DNA of 64,000 bases, taken from contig CM034239.1 of NCBI GenBank assembly GCA_019916065.1, positions 39,456,419 to 39,520,418 of the forward strand. Direction: 5' to 3'. The notes below the pieces were generated by a model. That model was given only the letters and a program-made list of their open reading frames with translations. It did not search any database and had not been told where the DNA came from. The position numbers were made by a program, and so were the translations under genes. The number at the start of each line of letters is the position of its first letter. Position 1 is the first letter of the stretch. Shown here one piece after another: positions 24,020 through 37,000 of the stretch. The DNA comes from Vitellaria paradoxa (lineage: Eukaryota > Streptophyta > Magnoliopsida > Ericales > Sapotaceae).

Positions 24020-26364
24020 CATATCTTGACTCGCATTTATGGCTGCAGGTATGGAAGGATCCTGAATCCCATATTTTTCTTGTTTGACAAAGTATTCATA
24101 TTTTTATTATTTAGGCTTTTTTTTCCAATTTTTATCAAAATTTAATTTTCTTTTTCTTTTTTGCAATTTTAGGGTTCGTTTAGAATGAGAAAAAATGAGA
24201 TAAAATAAGACTGAGTAAGATAAGTTATAGATTCACAATTCTTGGTAAATAATTTTTAAAATTTTTTAATATTTTTCATCATTTTCAAAATTTTTTGACC
24301 TAATTATGTTGTTCTCAATCCTCCCCCCAAAGGAAGAAATGGCCTAGCCGTCATGATGTTCAAAACAAGGTGTTTCCGTAGGTCGATGGTATGTTATCCT
24401 TTTCTCTGAAGTACCGTTTAACACGTGAGTTTGCATGGGTTTACGCATCCATGAATAAACAGTCTGAATTAAAAGAAAAATCCTTCTTCTAATCTCGATC
24501 ATCCATTTGTTCACGAACCCACAAGAATCCAAGCAAACTAGCGCACCAAACAAAGGCTTAAGCATGCCATAGGCTAGATAGCCTCATCAGCCAAATTAGA
24601 ATCCAAATCCAATCACCGTTTAACCAATTAGAGCCTAATGATCTATCAACTTTACACAAGCACGACCCTTTGACCGTACTTAAGTTACACAGTAAAGCAT
24701 CCATTTTCATTTTACTATGAAGATACCACTATAACCCTCCAGCAGAAAATCGGTCGTCAAGAGTGATATAGTACCAGATCATTTTAGAACTCTTACGCTA
24801 GCAGTTGAGAAAAATACTCAGGCAGCGGGAGGATGAGGGAATTGGAACATTGGGGAAGCATATTTGATTTATGACAGCTATAAATGAACCAACTAAATTC
24901 ACATAACAAAGGAAGAATAAACTACATATATCACAGCAGTTTCTGGATATTCGAAGGATAATAATAATTCTGGACTGACTGCAAAGACCAACATTATGCC
25001 ATCATAGTAAATTAATGAAATTATCCAGGGTTGAGTTCGTGATTGACAAATTTAAAGTCCAATCAAGTGTAGCTGTCAATCCCAATAAAGCTTCTAAAAG
25101 TATCTAAACTTGTCACAGCATATCAGGAATGACAACCATGAAAATCAAATAAATTGATGGGTAATGTTCTTTGTTCAATTCATTGCCAGATAACAAAGTG
25201 GATCAATATCTTTAACTATCAATACTTTAACTGTATGATGAGCAAAATAGGAACCAAAGCTTGTGACCTGGAACCTGACAGCTTGCCCTCGTTAAAGAAT
25301 TTTTTTTTTTTATTTTATAGCCGTCAAAGTTCATTTTTAGTTTACTCTCAGGGATCAATACACTTAACAACATTTTAACTGTATAACAAGCAAAACAAAG
25401 GAACCTAAAAAATGTCAAACAATATGAGCTGAAAAGATAACTTGAGATATTTTGTGACAGAAACATGGAATAATCAGATAAAGAGAATTTTACTCCAAAG
25501 AAATAGCATTGGGGGGGGGGGAGGCTGATGCAACATTCATAGTCAATTCCACAATAGTTTTTAATTTGATGGGAACCTCTGAACCTTGAAGGTTATTATC
25601 TGTTCCCCTGGAATGAACCTGAAATATATTTATTCACAAAGAAAAACTTAAATTGGTGCAGAAAATGTATTTTTTCATTATTAACAAAAGTAAACTGAAG
25701 AAAAAAAATGCAGCTATAACACTAGCATACATAATTGGAAAGGGTAAATTCAAATAATGACAAGCTATGAGTGTCTAGATGCATCGAATGTGAAAAAGAA
25801 GATGTGATTCAAGATGCCATTTTCTGGTATTAATCATCTGATGGGACACGGAGTTATAAAAAGCTTGCCATTTGCTTTAGTTCCACAGAGTATAAGCCTA
25901 GGTGTTGGAGGTTGGTTTCCAATTTTCTATTCCATTTACACAAGGTCAACTTTTTTTTTTTTGCCCCCGGGGGGGGGGGGTTTAAAATTCACAGGCCATT
26001 GTTACTCTATTTGATGACTTCGAAATTCAGAATGATCTCATAGCACGTTCAACCCAGATGACATCGCAGCTCACTGGAGCAGTAATCTTATCTGCATTCA
26101 TTCACATGACCAACAACCTCAGCAGTAAGACAACATTTTACTAATCAACTTAATCCAATTCAATAAAACTTTAGTCCCAAATACAGCATTTTACCACGAG
26201 GTACAACTGTCCACCGCAGCACTTGTACAAAATATAGTCAGCCAAACCCAACCTCCATTGAAGATGTACTCATACAATTAACTATATAATACCTGTTAAG
26301 TCGACAACTATCCCAAAAGCTTAAGTTGCAAGAAAATGGAGCAATGTATATCAAGCTAACTTAA

Positions 26365-26496
26365 CACCTCACTCACGTGTGACTGCTACTCACATGTGGA
26401 CTGGACAAACAAGAAAATTGAACCAAACAACACCTCACTCACGTGTGACTGCTACTCACATGTGGACTGGACAAACAAGAAAATTGAACCAAACAA
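26365..26496. repeat. 66-bp perfect tandem duplication
   Basis: CACCTCACTCACGTGTGACT begins both units (26,365 and 26,431) and the 66-bp units are identical by eye. A looser flanking repeat (AAGCTTAAGTT...GCAATGTATATCAAGCTAACTTA) occurs at about 26,312-26,364 and 26,619-26,675. Confidence 0.9.
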
Positions 26497-28049
26497 CGAA
26501 CATAAACACAAACAAAACAAAGTGCACAAGAATAAACATTAATAATGAGACTTGAACTCAGGACCTCTCGGAACCAGATTTATGATACCACATACTATCT
26601 TAAGTCACCAACCACCACAAAAGCTTAAGTTCTTAGAAAATCGTTCCAGCAATGTATATCAAGCTAACTTATCACTACTACTCCTTGCAATATAAGAATA
26701 TGTACCATTTATGATGAAATCATATAATTAGAAAACCCCACAAAGAAAGGGAGAAAAAAATGCTCTATAAGCAATTGCCATGCAGGAGAACTACATATGG
26801 TAATATATTTTTCAATTAGGAAGCATGGACACTTTAAAATGGGTGCCATATTTGTATGCAACACGTATCAAACATACATGTTTCTCAACACTCCAAGATA
26901 TGTGACGAACACACCAGCATGTCCTATTATTTTATCCTTTTTCTTCAAATATATTATTAAAACAAATTTAAATTTGAGCACCCCATATTCCCAAAATTAT
27001 AAAATTTTATATTTTGTTATGTTTTGTATATTGAGTTATATATTAAATTAATTTAGTTGTGCATGTTATATTTATATATGTAATTAATAAAAATTACAAA
27101 ATTCATATTTTTGTCCGTATCCTGCCATGTTCATAATCTCAATTTTTTTTTTTAAATTGTTGTATTTGTGTTCATACTGTATTGTATCCGTATTTTGTAT
27201 TCTTATCCATGTTTCTTGGTACTTCAGGGTTCAAGTTACAAAGCTGGATGAAAGCATCAATTTTGGCTGGAAAATCTGGCCAGGAAGAATCTCAAGAGTA
27301 TTCCAACCTCATATTCAATATTCTGAAATACACAGTTTTAAGACAACTTACAGTCAGGTTGCAATTTAGTTTCATTTGAAATCAACTGATAAATTATAAC
27401 CTGCTATAATTGAACTAGATTTAAGGATCAAGTCTATGCTTTTGACTTACCGATGAAAGAGGCTCAAATTCAGTGGTGAACATCTTTTCCAGAGTCTGCT
27501 AGAATTAATGAATAAATTTTTATCTACAACATTGAATACGATCATATTAAAACAAGGCAACCCTATGCACAAGCCTCCCACATTGCGACGTCTGGGGAGG
27601 TTCAAATAAACAGGAACTTACATTTAGCATGTATAACTCGATGATATTACACAATCCTAGTACAGTAAAAATATTCTTCTTTCAAAAAAAGTGAAAATAT
27701 TCTACATGCTTGTCATACATTCCCGTGCCTAAACAAATTGTCTTCAAATCGCTAGATCAATTTTCTTAAGGAAAGCACTTAAAAAAAATGATCTTTGATG
27801 GGAAAAGGAAAAATATAACCATTAGACATAAGAATTTAGATAGAATGTTATTTTAAAACCATCAAAATCACAAGGTGTGTCCCCATTCATCATGCAGGAG
27901 TGAGAGAAAATCTACACGAGAGGGTTGATATAATTTCTGGTGAGTGGCAAATAGTATACTCTTAACTCTCCCTTCTCAATAAGGAGGGTGATTGACAAGT
28001 TAGCTTATGTAAAAGCCTTGACAAAGGTGGGGAAAATAGAGAACACACA

Positions 28050-28109
28050 AGGCACTCAGTGAAATAAAGCAAAAACCTTTGGCACTCAGTGAAATAAAGC
28101 AAAAACCTT
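28050..28109. repeat. 30-bp tandem duplication
   Basis: GGCACTCAGTGAAATAAAGC followed by AAAAACCTTT occurs twice in succession. Confidence 0.85.
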
Positions 28110-28427
28110 TCTTTTTTCCTTTTTTTTTTTGTGCGCGCGTGTCTTTTATTTTCATCTAATTGAAAATACCCTAGAAGAAAAAAAAAGTCCAATTAACAAT
28201 GCAGTTAACAAGAAGATTTGGAGTCTAGAGATCCTATATCATTGTGACTCTTGAGACACTCAAAATCAATGTCAACAACAATGCACAATATCAGAATCAA
28301 TAGTGAAATTACTATTATTATTATCGATAGTGAAATTATTGGTAATGCAATGTGGCTATTTTAATGTGATTTATTTCTCATGGATATATTAGCAACTCTT
28401 CTTAGAAAACGTTTGATTGTGAGTAAT

Positions 28428-29215
28428 TGTTAGGGATTTTACTAGAGTTGGCAATCCATAGTCAAAGTAGAATTCTATTCTTTGTAAACTTAGAAGTGTT
28501 TTGAAGATAGAACGAACTATGTATTAGACCTTAGAATAAATCAAAAGAAATCTAGAAAAACTGCAAAATACAGTTTCCCAAGAAACTCGTAGAAACAGCG
28601 CACAGGAAGATCAAGGTATAGCCGCTCTAATTCACAAGAAGGTATCAAGGGGGGTATTTTTTGACTTGGGCCATGCGAGTAGAGCGCGTGATAGATGTGG
28701 GTAGCCGCGGGAAGATCACACTGGCAAGAATTGGGTTTGCAGATTTAAGACTCTGTTTCAGAAGCCATATGTTTATCGAATTTCGTGCTCTATATATTGT
28801 GGGATGTATTTAGGGCTTTCCGCAAATAGAGATAACGTTGAAGCACAAAAAGATTTCATAGATTATAGATTTCTCTCAATACTTAGCCACATAAACTTCA
28901 TACATTGTGTGTGCATGATTCGAATCGAAGGAGTTCGAATCAAGAGTATTGTGGATTCAATGTGCTACCAAAGATTCGGTTTATCTTCGAGGATTCTAAG
29001 ATGGTGTCTTTCACTTGGAGATTGGTGCATCGTGGCTTCACACAAAAGATAAACAAAATAGAGTCCTCGAATCAAGTCTATTGAGAGGTTGTTCTACGCA
29101 ACCAAATGTTTTGTATAGGGAAAGATTCGAAGTTTTTTCCTGGTTTAGATTTTCCTCATTAAAATCTGTGTCTTTATATTTACTGTTTTGTGCTTGTGCT
29201 TGAACTTGCAATTGT
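28428..29215 (+). repeat. Possible solo LTR (copia-type)
   Basis: The stretch starts TGTTAGGGATTT and toward its end has AAATCTGTGTCTTTATATTT and a run ending ...AACTTGCA, wording seen in plant copia LTRs. There is no internal domain and I see no exact flanking duplication. It stands directly upstream of the first IST1-like exon remnant. The short open frames inside it are not genes. Confidence 0.35.
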
Positions 29216-29229
29216 TTGTGTTTTTTTAG

Positions 29230-30576
29230 ATGGTATAGATGCTTTAGAGAAGATAAGCAAGCTTGGAAAGCAAACAAAAATTGCCGAAGCAAATTGCTTC
29301 TGGCAGTGGAATAACTCTCCATCTTGAGGATGAAGTTTATTCAACTAATGAGGTAGGGCTAATATAATAAGATAATAATGGCAATGACAACAAAATTATT
29401 GTGACAACCCCGACTCACTGGTACCATAGGTTGAGTCTCACATCAGAAGCCTAAGCAGAAGATCTTATGTATATATGTAGAACACATGAACCTAATTGTA
29501 ACCTTCTTAGTTAGCCCTTTTGGGGAGCTCTCATGGTTATTATGTATGGTCTCGATGCCAATTCATTCATGTGATCATATAGACTCGGGGGGACTGCACC
29601 ATAGGGTTTGCTTTATGATTGTGAAACCCTCACAAGAACATGAGGTGTTAAATGGTAGGTGAAGAGATTATGATGACCTGACCAGCGCTAGTGTGTGTTG
29701 GATTTCCACATCGAAAGCGTAAGCAAGGGATTTTGGGTAAATATGTAAGAGCCGTGAACCCGAGCTCCAATGCTTGTTACAATGAATGACTTCAATCAAA
29801 ATATTTGATATCTAATTCCACAAAGCCACCATCTTTTTGACGAAATGAGGCATTAATAAAGAGGAAAGACAGCTTCCACCTAATGAAATGGCTAAGCTTA
29901 ATGGTCCTAGGTGTGACACCCATTATTTTCCTGAAGAGAAAACACAGCAGGAGAAATTCTCTGAATCAATGAAAGCTAGGAAGAAGTATAGAGATGTACC
30001 TGCTGCAGCCCAAGAGGCTTTTGAATCAGCCACTTATGCAGCAGCAGCTGCTGTCGAACTATAAACCGGAAATCCCTGGATGAAGACACTGACAACCATA
30101 AGAATTTCAACCTTACGCCAGATATTGCAGTTACTTCTGGTGGATCATCAAGTTTTAAGAAACTTGATGTCGATAGGGATGCAGCTTCAGAGAATTTCGG
30201 AGCCTCAGACCAAGGATTGGGTTTCAACAATATCCATCCTATTAATAGCTTCTATTTTGAGTCAGAAGGTGGAGACATGAAACAAAACAGCAAAAGGAGT
30301 AATATAAAAGAATTGGAAAGGAGAAATAAGAAAGGAGGTATAGGGAGAACATTTTCCGGTTCAAGTTCAGAACCAGACATTGACAATCAGTACGACAGGG
30401 AAGTAAATTCAATACTAAATCAGACCTCATCACCACCTGAGGAAATAATTTTTGATGAAAGTGACGATGATACTGGGGAAATTCCAAAAAGCATACCACG
30501 GCCCCAAAAGGACCATCACTTGAGCTCAGAAGAGAGTTCTAACTTACCAAGCAACAAGTTCCTAAAAACCACATAG
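29230..30576 (+). pseudogene. IST1-like (ESCRT-III-associated) gene, broken 3' portion
   Basis: Three pieces read in order on the plus strand. First, an exon-like piece 29,230-29,352 bordered by TTTTTTTAG and GAG|GTAGGG, reading DGIDALEKISKLG, then after a one-base shift ITLHLEDEVYSTNE. Second, a piece about 29,852-30,061 containing KARKKYRDVPAAAQEAFESATYAAAAAVEL, which is the characteristic Y-R-D-V..AAQ-A-FESA-YAAAAA-AVEL block of plant IST1-like proteins; it hits TAA at 30,062. Third, in another frame, an acidic/serine-rich tail 30,067-30,576 ending NKFLKTT. IST1 proteins act with ESCRT-III and the Vps4 ATPase at endosomes. The N-terminal Ist1 helical domain is absent from the window. Shifts and the stop argue for a pseudogene. 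The parent family is inferred from one motif block. Confidence 0.55.
29420..29790. repeat. Possible TRIM-like element between IST1-like pieces
   Basis: Two related direct segments at about 29,428-29,510 and 29,690-29,785 share GGTTGAGTCTCACATC/GGATTTCCACATC, AAGC.TAAGCA, ATATGTA and GAACC in the same order, about 260 bp apart. Small direct terminal repeats around a non-coding middle fit a terminal-repeat retrotransposon in miniature. No TSD was found. Confidence 0.35.
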
Positions 30577-32221
30577 CATAATGCAGTTGCAGATGAAAGC
30601 CTATCAGACAAGAAGGGACACAAACTTCATCATCAATCTCCGAAATGGAAACGAGTCAAACGACTAAGCCCTCGAGCTGATCTCATGACATTTTGCAGAA
30701 GGAATATCTGTGTTATTACATGCACATTGCTTGAATGCCGAGAAGCATTTATATCCCAGGCATGCACACACACAGATAAGACAACAACTGCAATAATTGG
30801 TACACAAGTACACTGGGACTACAACATAGGTGAAACAAGTGAAAACCATTTTCTTCTTCTTCCCCCAAAATAAGTTAAAACAGGTTGCTATCTTTTTCCA
30901 TTTTAAAAAGATGACATAGCTAATGGCTATGTACATCTATGACAATAAAAGAGTGGGAACAACAGATTAAAAGTTTTGTATCATTTGAATATTTTAAGTT
31001 GAACAGATGATTTCCAAATCACTTGCAATATTGACAAATCTCACCATTTTCACACGATGGCCTACACGTAGTCCAATGAAATGTAATATATCAATACCTT
31101 AATGAGTCATCCAGGTAAAGGAAAATCTCATGTTCACCATGCCAAAGCCCCTACCTTGTAGACTTTCCCTTCCAAGTCGAATTTTGTAGGATAGGCTCAT
31201 AGCATACGGTTTCCATCTAGAAACTTCATAATCCTAAGAAAGCATTAAAGGGGGAAAATAGTTTTATTGCAAGCATATTCATTTTATTTGAGACCAATGC
31301 CTTTGATTTGAGGACCAACACTGGTGAATGAATTTCATTTTATTTATTTTTTACAAGCATGTTTGCCTTATTTTGAACCAAAAAAAGGGCCCAAATGTAC
31401 GCCAAAAACCATATCACTTCTTCAGTTATACATATGCAATTCAGACACAAAGGAGATTTTTTTTTTTTTTTTTTTTTATCATTATCTCCTGACAAGTCAA
31501 AGTAAGATATTTCAACCATTAAGCTCATTATTTGGGTTTATGTTTCACTTCAAGAAAAAAGTATCCACATGATGTGATCACGCTCCTCAAATATTTTTCC
31601 CAAACGAATACAGGGAAGCGAAATTTGAAACAGTAAATACATATGAAAATGAATAAGAGACTCTAAACTTAATTACAAGTTGCTCTCTTCCCTCCTGATA
31701 ATCAAACATAATCTTGATTTAACATCATTTTCTCTTTAGCTTCCAATTACAGCATCTCTTGGACTCCCTTGGTAAAAGTTTGAGCTTGAAAATTTCTCAG
31801 AAGACATACATGCATCCTTACAATTCAAGTGTGTGTAGTTTGTTCCAAGTAAAGTATGCTTCAATCAGAATAGAATTAAGAGAAATAGGCAACTGATATA
31901 AACAAATGGAAAAAGAATTTTGGACAAAGTGACTACATCTCCAAACAAGTAATGCATACATGGAAAACCATATGTCAATAAAAATAACATCTAATCTGGA
32001 ATAAATTAAATGCAAAATAACCGATCTCTAACATATAGGGGGAATGATAGTTCATATTAACAGATAAACAAGTAAAACATGTGTTTCATTTAAACCAGAA
32101 CGGCTTGACCAAGTCATTGAAGAACGTTAACCCAAAAATTTACAATAACAAATGGCTAAACTTTGTGGCTATTAAAGTATGACACTAAATACCGAAATTA
32201 GAAAAGTTATTGGTTGAGATC
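30577..32221. other. Non-coding DNA between the IST1-like tail and PSRP3
   Basis: No gene seen. The segment is conserved in copy 2 (about 41,326-42,701), except that copy 2 lacks about 240 bp that here lie between about 30,910 and 31,160. A poly-T run of about 20 at 31,457 corresponds to an (ATT)n repeat in copy 2 (about 41,928-41,958). Confidence 0.6.
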
Positions 32222-33393
32222 TTATGTCAAATCGCCACCGCTTTGTTGCCACAAGTTGATGATATCAGTTGCCTGATTAAGAAGAATGATCATTTGCTTC
32301 TGCGATATCCAAGGCTTACTCTCAAGCAGCACTTTGAGCTCTTCCCAAGCATCCTTTCTAGGCCAAAAGTAATAGGGACTCAACGGAATTGTGCCATGGC
32401 CTGGAATCACTTGGTTGAGTCCAAGACCAATGTTCTTCTCCATCCATATGAACTTCAATACGAGCCTTGGTCTCTGCATTGGCTTCACAATTACACCAAG
32501 TTTCTACAAATTAAGTAGATACAAATAATCAGCTATTAGAATTGGACTTTGAATTGATACAAACATATCTGGAGATATATATATATAAAATGCTAAAAAA
32601 AAAAAAAATGTTCACACAGCTTTATCAATTCCGCCACTGCACTCTGGTTCCATAAAATGAAAATGGCAAGATAGAACAAAATTCAAAAATAAGAGGTCTT
32701 GCCTTATATTATATATATATATATATATATATGAGAAGAAATATAAAAAAGAAAATTTAAATGATGCATGACAAATTCCTACAACATATAAAAAAAATAA
32801 AAAAAATCAACTGTGGAATTGGAAGGGGGGGGGGGGAGGGGGAATCTTACAAGTAAAAGCAAAATTAAAATTTGAGAAGCACCTCACAGAAAGGCTTCAA
32901 ATAACAAAATTTAAATGAAACATGACAAATTCCTATAACATTAAAAAAAAAAAAATCAACCGTAGAATTTTTTTTGGGAGGGGGGATCTTCACAAGTAAA
33001 AGCAAAACTAAAATTCGAGAAGCTCGGTAATAAATATTCAAATCATCTATATATGTAAATAGGCAATATTTGTGTGAATATGTGTATCTAAATCAAAGAA
33101 AGAACCTCTTTTTCGAGTTGAGTTGATGGGGTTGAGTTTTCGGCGGGCGTCTCTTCTGCAACAACATCCACGGCGGCTGCTGAGTAAGCAGAGAGCTTAG
33201 CGTTTCTTCTCGCTACACGATTGACCTTGGCAATAGAAAGCGTCGTCGACTGAAATGAGGTGGCTTTTGGCCTCGCAGATATTGGACTCTTGAAGGATAT
33301 TTCAGAAACGAGTTTCAGGGTGTGATGTGACAACGCAGAGGGTTTGAAAGAGGCACTGGCACTGAAACTCGATTGAATTGCCAATGACAGCAT
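32222..33393 (-). CDS. PSRP3: Plastid-specific 30S ribosomal protein 3 (PSRP3/Ycf65 family)
   Basis: Two exons on the minus strand. Exon 1 (33,106-33,393) begins ATG with [20 protein letters not shown], a Ser/Ala-rich, acid-poor N-terminus typical of a chloroplast transit peptide, and ends ...STQLEKE at a GAG|GT donor. Exon 2 (32,222-32,503) follows a TTTGTAG acceptor and reads [56 protein letters not shown], ending [10 protein letters not shown]. The [12 protein letters not shown] and SKPWISQK blocks identify the Ycf65/PSRP3 family. The joint is in phase 0 and the product is 189 residues. PSRP3 is a nuclear-encoded component of the plastid 30S subunit that supports plastid translation. I chose the ATG at 33,393 because the longer frame upstream runs through a (GA)n 5' leader. 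Both splice sites are canonical and the frame is intact, so this is the working copy of the pair; copy 2 is dead. Confidence 0.93.
32757..33035. repeat. Tandem ~154-bp duplication in the PSRP3 intron
   Basis: TGACAAATTCCTA...AATCAAC.GT.GAATT...G-run...CTTCACAAGTAAAAGCAAAA...GAGAAGC occurs twice with a 154-bp offset. The same pair is present in copy 2 (about 43,240-43,490), so it predates the segmental duplication. Confidence 0.8.
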
Positions 33394-33421
33394 CTTGGAA
33401 GAGACACAGAGACAGGAGAAT

Positions 33422-33426
<5 letters not shown>

Positions 33427-33466
<40 letters not shown>
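33427..33466. repeat. (GA)n/(CT)n microsatellite in the PSRP3 5' leader
   Basis: About 20 GA units on the plus strand, giving a CT-rich leader just 34 bases upstream of the PSRP3 start on the minus strand. CT-rich leaders are common in plant plastid-protein genes; a regulatory role is inference. It is followed by a short GGA repeat. Confidence 0.85.
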
Positions 33467-33469
<3 letters not shown>

Positions 33470-33605
33470 GAGGAGGAGGACGTAGGTTTGACTTGCTGCA
33501 GCCGGACAACCGGGGTTTTCAATCCGCGGGATAGGATAAGAAGAAGAGCAATACGACATCGTTCAAGATCTTTACATTAGCGCCGAAACTAATATTTTTA
33601 TTTTT

Positions 33606-34091
33606 GGATAAATTACATACACCTTTAATATCTAGATAATGATATTTAGCATCCAAAATATTAAAAGGTTATATTAATCTCCTCTATTTTGAAATGTTGT
33701 TAATGTTGATCTCTTTTTGATAAAATTAACCATTAAAATTTAACAAAAAAAATGTTGAAATAACTAATTTTTTTTTCTTATTTTATCCCACCCTTTTCAC
33801 ATTTTTATCGATTTTTTTAACAAAAATTTTCAACAATAAGTAAAAAGCAAAAAATTTTTGAGAATTTTACGAAAAAATAATGAGATGTGAGAGAGAGAGG
33901 GGGTAAAATAAGAAAAATATTTAAAATTTTAGTTAGTTTGGTATTTTATGTTAAGTTTTCATGATTGCTTTTATTAAAAAATGGCCAATATTAATAATAT
34001 TTCAAAATGAGGAAGGTAAATATAAATTTTAAATGTTATGAATATTAAGTGTAATTACTCAAATATTAAGAGAAAATAAATATAATTTACC
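33606..34091. mobile_element. Mutator-like MITE upstream of PSRP3, same TIR family as the Pack-MULE-like elements
   Basis: The left end GGATAAATTACATACACC and the reverse complement of the right end GGTAAATTATATTTAT continue as related arms of about 110 bp (shared words AAAT..TAATATTT, TTTTGAAAT.TT.TTAAT). The ends match the TIRs at 46,233 and 14,924. The element is 486 bp with no coding sequence. The flanking sequence is T-rich and a target-site duplication is not certain. Copy 2 retains only the right arm (about 43,720-43,835). Confidence 0.7.
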
Positions 34092-37000
34092 TATATTTAT
34101 ATTTTTTTTTCCTACTGTGATGCTTGCAAATTTAATATAGAGAAGGATTGTAAAGATTCATGTAGTTTATTTCAAAAGACCATCACCATGATTTTACTAT
34201 TTAGATGTAATTTGTATTTTCCTCCAAAACAAAGGATCATCATTTAAATTTAGCATTCACCTCATGTTATTTAAACTCTCATGCGATTTAGTGCCCACAC
34301 ATACACATACAACAACAACGAAAAAAAAAAAAAAAACTTAAAGCCTTCAATTATGGATAGTATTTAATATTTTGTTGTTATGATTAATTGAACAATTGAT
34401 TGAAGGGAAGGAAATATAATTCTCCATTTGAATGAATGAGAAAAATATGAGAAATTGAAACTAACTTACATTTGATTTAATATTTAGTTGATTAATAGAT
34501 TACACAAGATTACTTGTCCCATCATCAAATTTTTAAATATAAGTGTAGTAGCTAAATAAGATTATTGGTCAACTTCAAGTCATGAATTTTAATGTCAACG
34601 GGATAGGTATTAAGTGGGTGTAGGGATAGCATTTAATATTTTGTTGTTATGATTAATTGAACAATTGACTAAAGTGAGAGAAATATAATTATTCACTTGA
34701 ATGAATGAGAAAAATATGAGAAATTGAAATTAACTTACATTTGATTTAATAGTTAGTTGATTAATAGATTACACAAGATTACTTGTCCTATCATCAAATT
34801 TCTAAATACAAGTGTAGCAACTAAATAAGATTATTGGTCAACTTCAAGTCATGAATGTTAATGTCAATGGGATAGATATTAAGTGTGTGACGTTACCTTT
34901 GTTCTTGTCCTTGTTTAAAAAATTCCTCCCCATTCCTATCCCCATGAAGGTTAAAAGAATTTTTCCATTTTGTCCTTGCTTATTCGTGAGTTCTTCATCC
35001 CTTTTCCCGTTCCTTGTTTGAAAATAAAAATTATTTACTTAATCATAATAGTATTATAAAATATTTATTAACCAAATATGTTATATAATATTATTAAAAA
35101 TAAAGATTATACATATTTTAGATTAAATATTAATATATATTAACATAAATTATATAAATATAATTAATATATAGTTGGGTATATAAAGGGGGACAGGAAC
35201 GGAAACGAGAACGGATGATTATATTAAATCTCTATCCTTGTCCCTATCTCGCTAAAAACATCTCTATAATCATTTTTAAAAGGGGCAGGTAAATAAATAC
35301 CTATCGAAAATGGAGATTTTTTACATCCCCACCAATAAACAATCTCATTTAAATTTAGTTCCATGGAAATGAACAATAATTCTCAAAGCACCACAAATTC
35401 ACCTATGCCACTGTAAATTTCTTTCGATGTAGTTCCAATAGAATTTTTTTTTTTCAATATTTTGTTCCTAAATCACTCTTGATGTTAATGAAAAAAATAC
35501 ATGACTAAATCTAAAATTTATTTGGTCCTCAGCTTTGGAGATCGCCTTTACAAGGAGGCTAGTTTTTCACCTTCATCCACCAGAAAGAACAACTATGCAA
35601 GTCCTAGAACCAACCTTCAACACAGTACTTACCAACTAGCCTTTTTACAGTGCTTTAAGCCACTTGACAACAACTTCCCTCGGAACCCCACTTTCAAGCT
35701 GATTGAACATCTGCAGGCATTTTGGTTGAAGAAACTACAGCAAAAATAGTCTCGCCCTGGATTGGCAAACTCCACACTCTTAGCGGCACGAGCCACTCAA
35801 ACGGAAATTGCATAGAAGGAAAATCCTCCAATACTTACAGTACAAAGGAAAACAATTTGTCTAATAATAAAAACATTCACGGAATTTAAAAAAGTAGAAG
35901 TACTTAAAATATTTTTATCTTCGTTTGTATAATTCATTTTAATGTAGGAGACATTTGAAGTGATAAAAAATGAGATAATTTGATAAAAGTTATGAGTTTG
36001 TAATTCTTGTAGTGAGATAAAAAGTGAATAACTTTTAAAAATTTTTAAAGAATTTTAGCACACCAAACGCACCCATAACAACCAATGCACCTCCAGTTAC
36101 CACCACAATTTAACATGCATATACACCAATAGCACCTAATTTTCTTGTTCATTTAGGAAATTTTGTGGTCTATAATAATTGGCTTCAACTAATTCTTATT
36201 CCTTATTATCCCGGTAAAAGAATAACAAAAATAATATCCCACTTTAATGTTAATGTAAACAATTTCCTGAACAAAAATTAAGACACCAAATTAAATGTAT
36301 ATTCAAATAAAATATTTAATTTTACACCAAATCTCACTTTAATTTTTATATTTTCAATTGTGACAATCAAGTTAACCCCATCAAATAATAATATGACTCT
36401 TTTGTCTATTATTATTTGCAAATTAGCGTTAAACCATCTTGTTAAAGGGTAATATAATTATTAATTAGTCTCGTACTTTACATTGAATTATAATATCCCA
36501 TGCACTTCTAGTTGCTACCATAACTCAGCATGCAGATCAACCAATAGCACCTAATTTTCACATTAGAAATTTTGTGGTCCCAAATCCCAAAAGCTAGCAA
36601 TAATAATTGGCTTCATTTGAATCTTATTCATTATTATCTCTGTAGAAGAATAATGAAAAACATCCCACCTTAATGTTGACACCAATAATTTTTTTACACT
36701 CAACACCTTAATAGTTTATATTGACTCTATTTCACTTTTTACAATTTTAATTATGACAATTAACCCTTATAATTTTAGTTAAATAGCAATGTGGCCCTTT
36801 CGTCCATCGTAGTTGCAAATCAGTCATTAAACCATAAGATGACTCTCACATGATGAAAAATATAACCATTCATTCATTCACGAATGAATAACTGAGTGCA
36901 GGTATATTATATAAATATATATATATTATATAACAATAATAAGGAAAGGTCAACATACCTCAGTGTGGTTGTTGGCTATCATTGAAAAAATTATATCCAA

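Larger units (their letters stand above)
24020..28427. other. Intergenic DNA within the block absent from copy 2
   Basis: I find no supportable gene. A MITE remnant of the GAGATAAAATAAGA family begins at about 24,171. A few short frames (for example about 26,015-26,115 plus, and 25,540-25,610 minus) look coding-like but have no recognisable domain or consistent splice context. Two G homopolymers of about ten bases (25,511 and 25,970) and several poly-T runs occur. Near 26,540-26,660 a segment with ACTTGAACTCAGGACCTC and TGATACCA resembles a widespread plant repeat with tRNA-like words. Confidence 0.4.

Noticed and set aside
25505..25985. G homopolymers of about ten bases (also 32,826 and 43,325)
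   Set aside because: Could be real or homopolymer length errors; too short and isolated to call as regulatory or G-quadruplex features.
26540..26660. tRNA-like words (TGATACCA, GAACTCAGG)
   Set aside because: No cloverleaf can be drawn by eye and the segment resembles a dispersed plant repeat; not called as a tRNA gene.
28804..29203. Two overlapping plus-strand open frames
   Set aside because: They lie in a probable LTR; no domain is recognisable and the codon content looks non-coding.
33395..33580. Plus-strand open frame rich in Arg-Glu
   Set aside because: It is a translation of the (GA)n microsatellite in the PSRP3 leader.
35501..35749. 82-codon open frame (MTKSKIYLVLSFGD...)
   Set aside because: The paralogous sequence near 44,950-45,200 has indels and altered codons that do not preserve the frame, so there is no sign of coding constraint.
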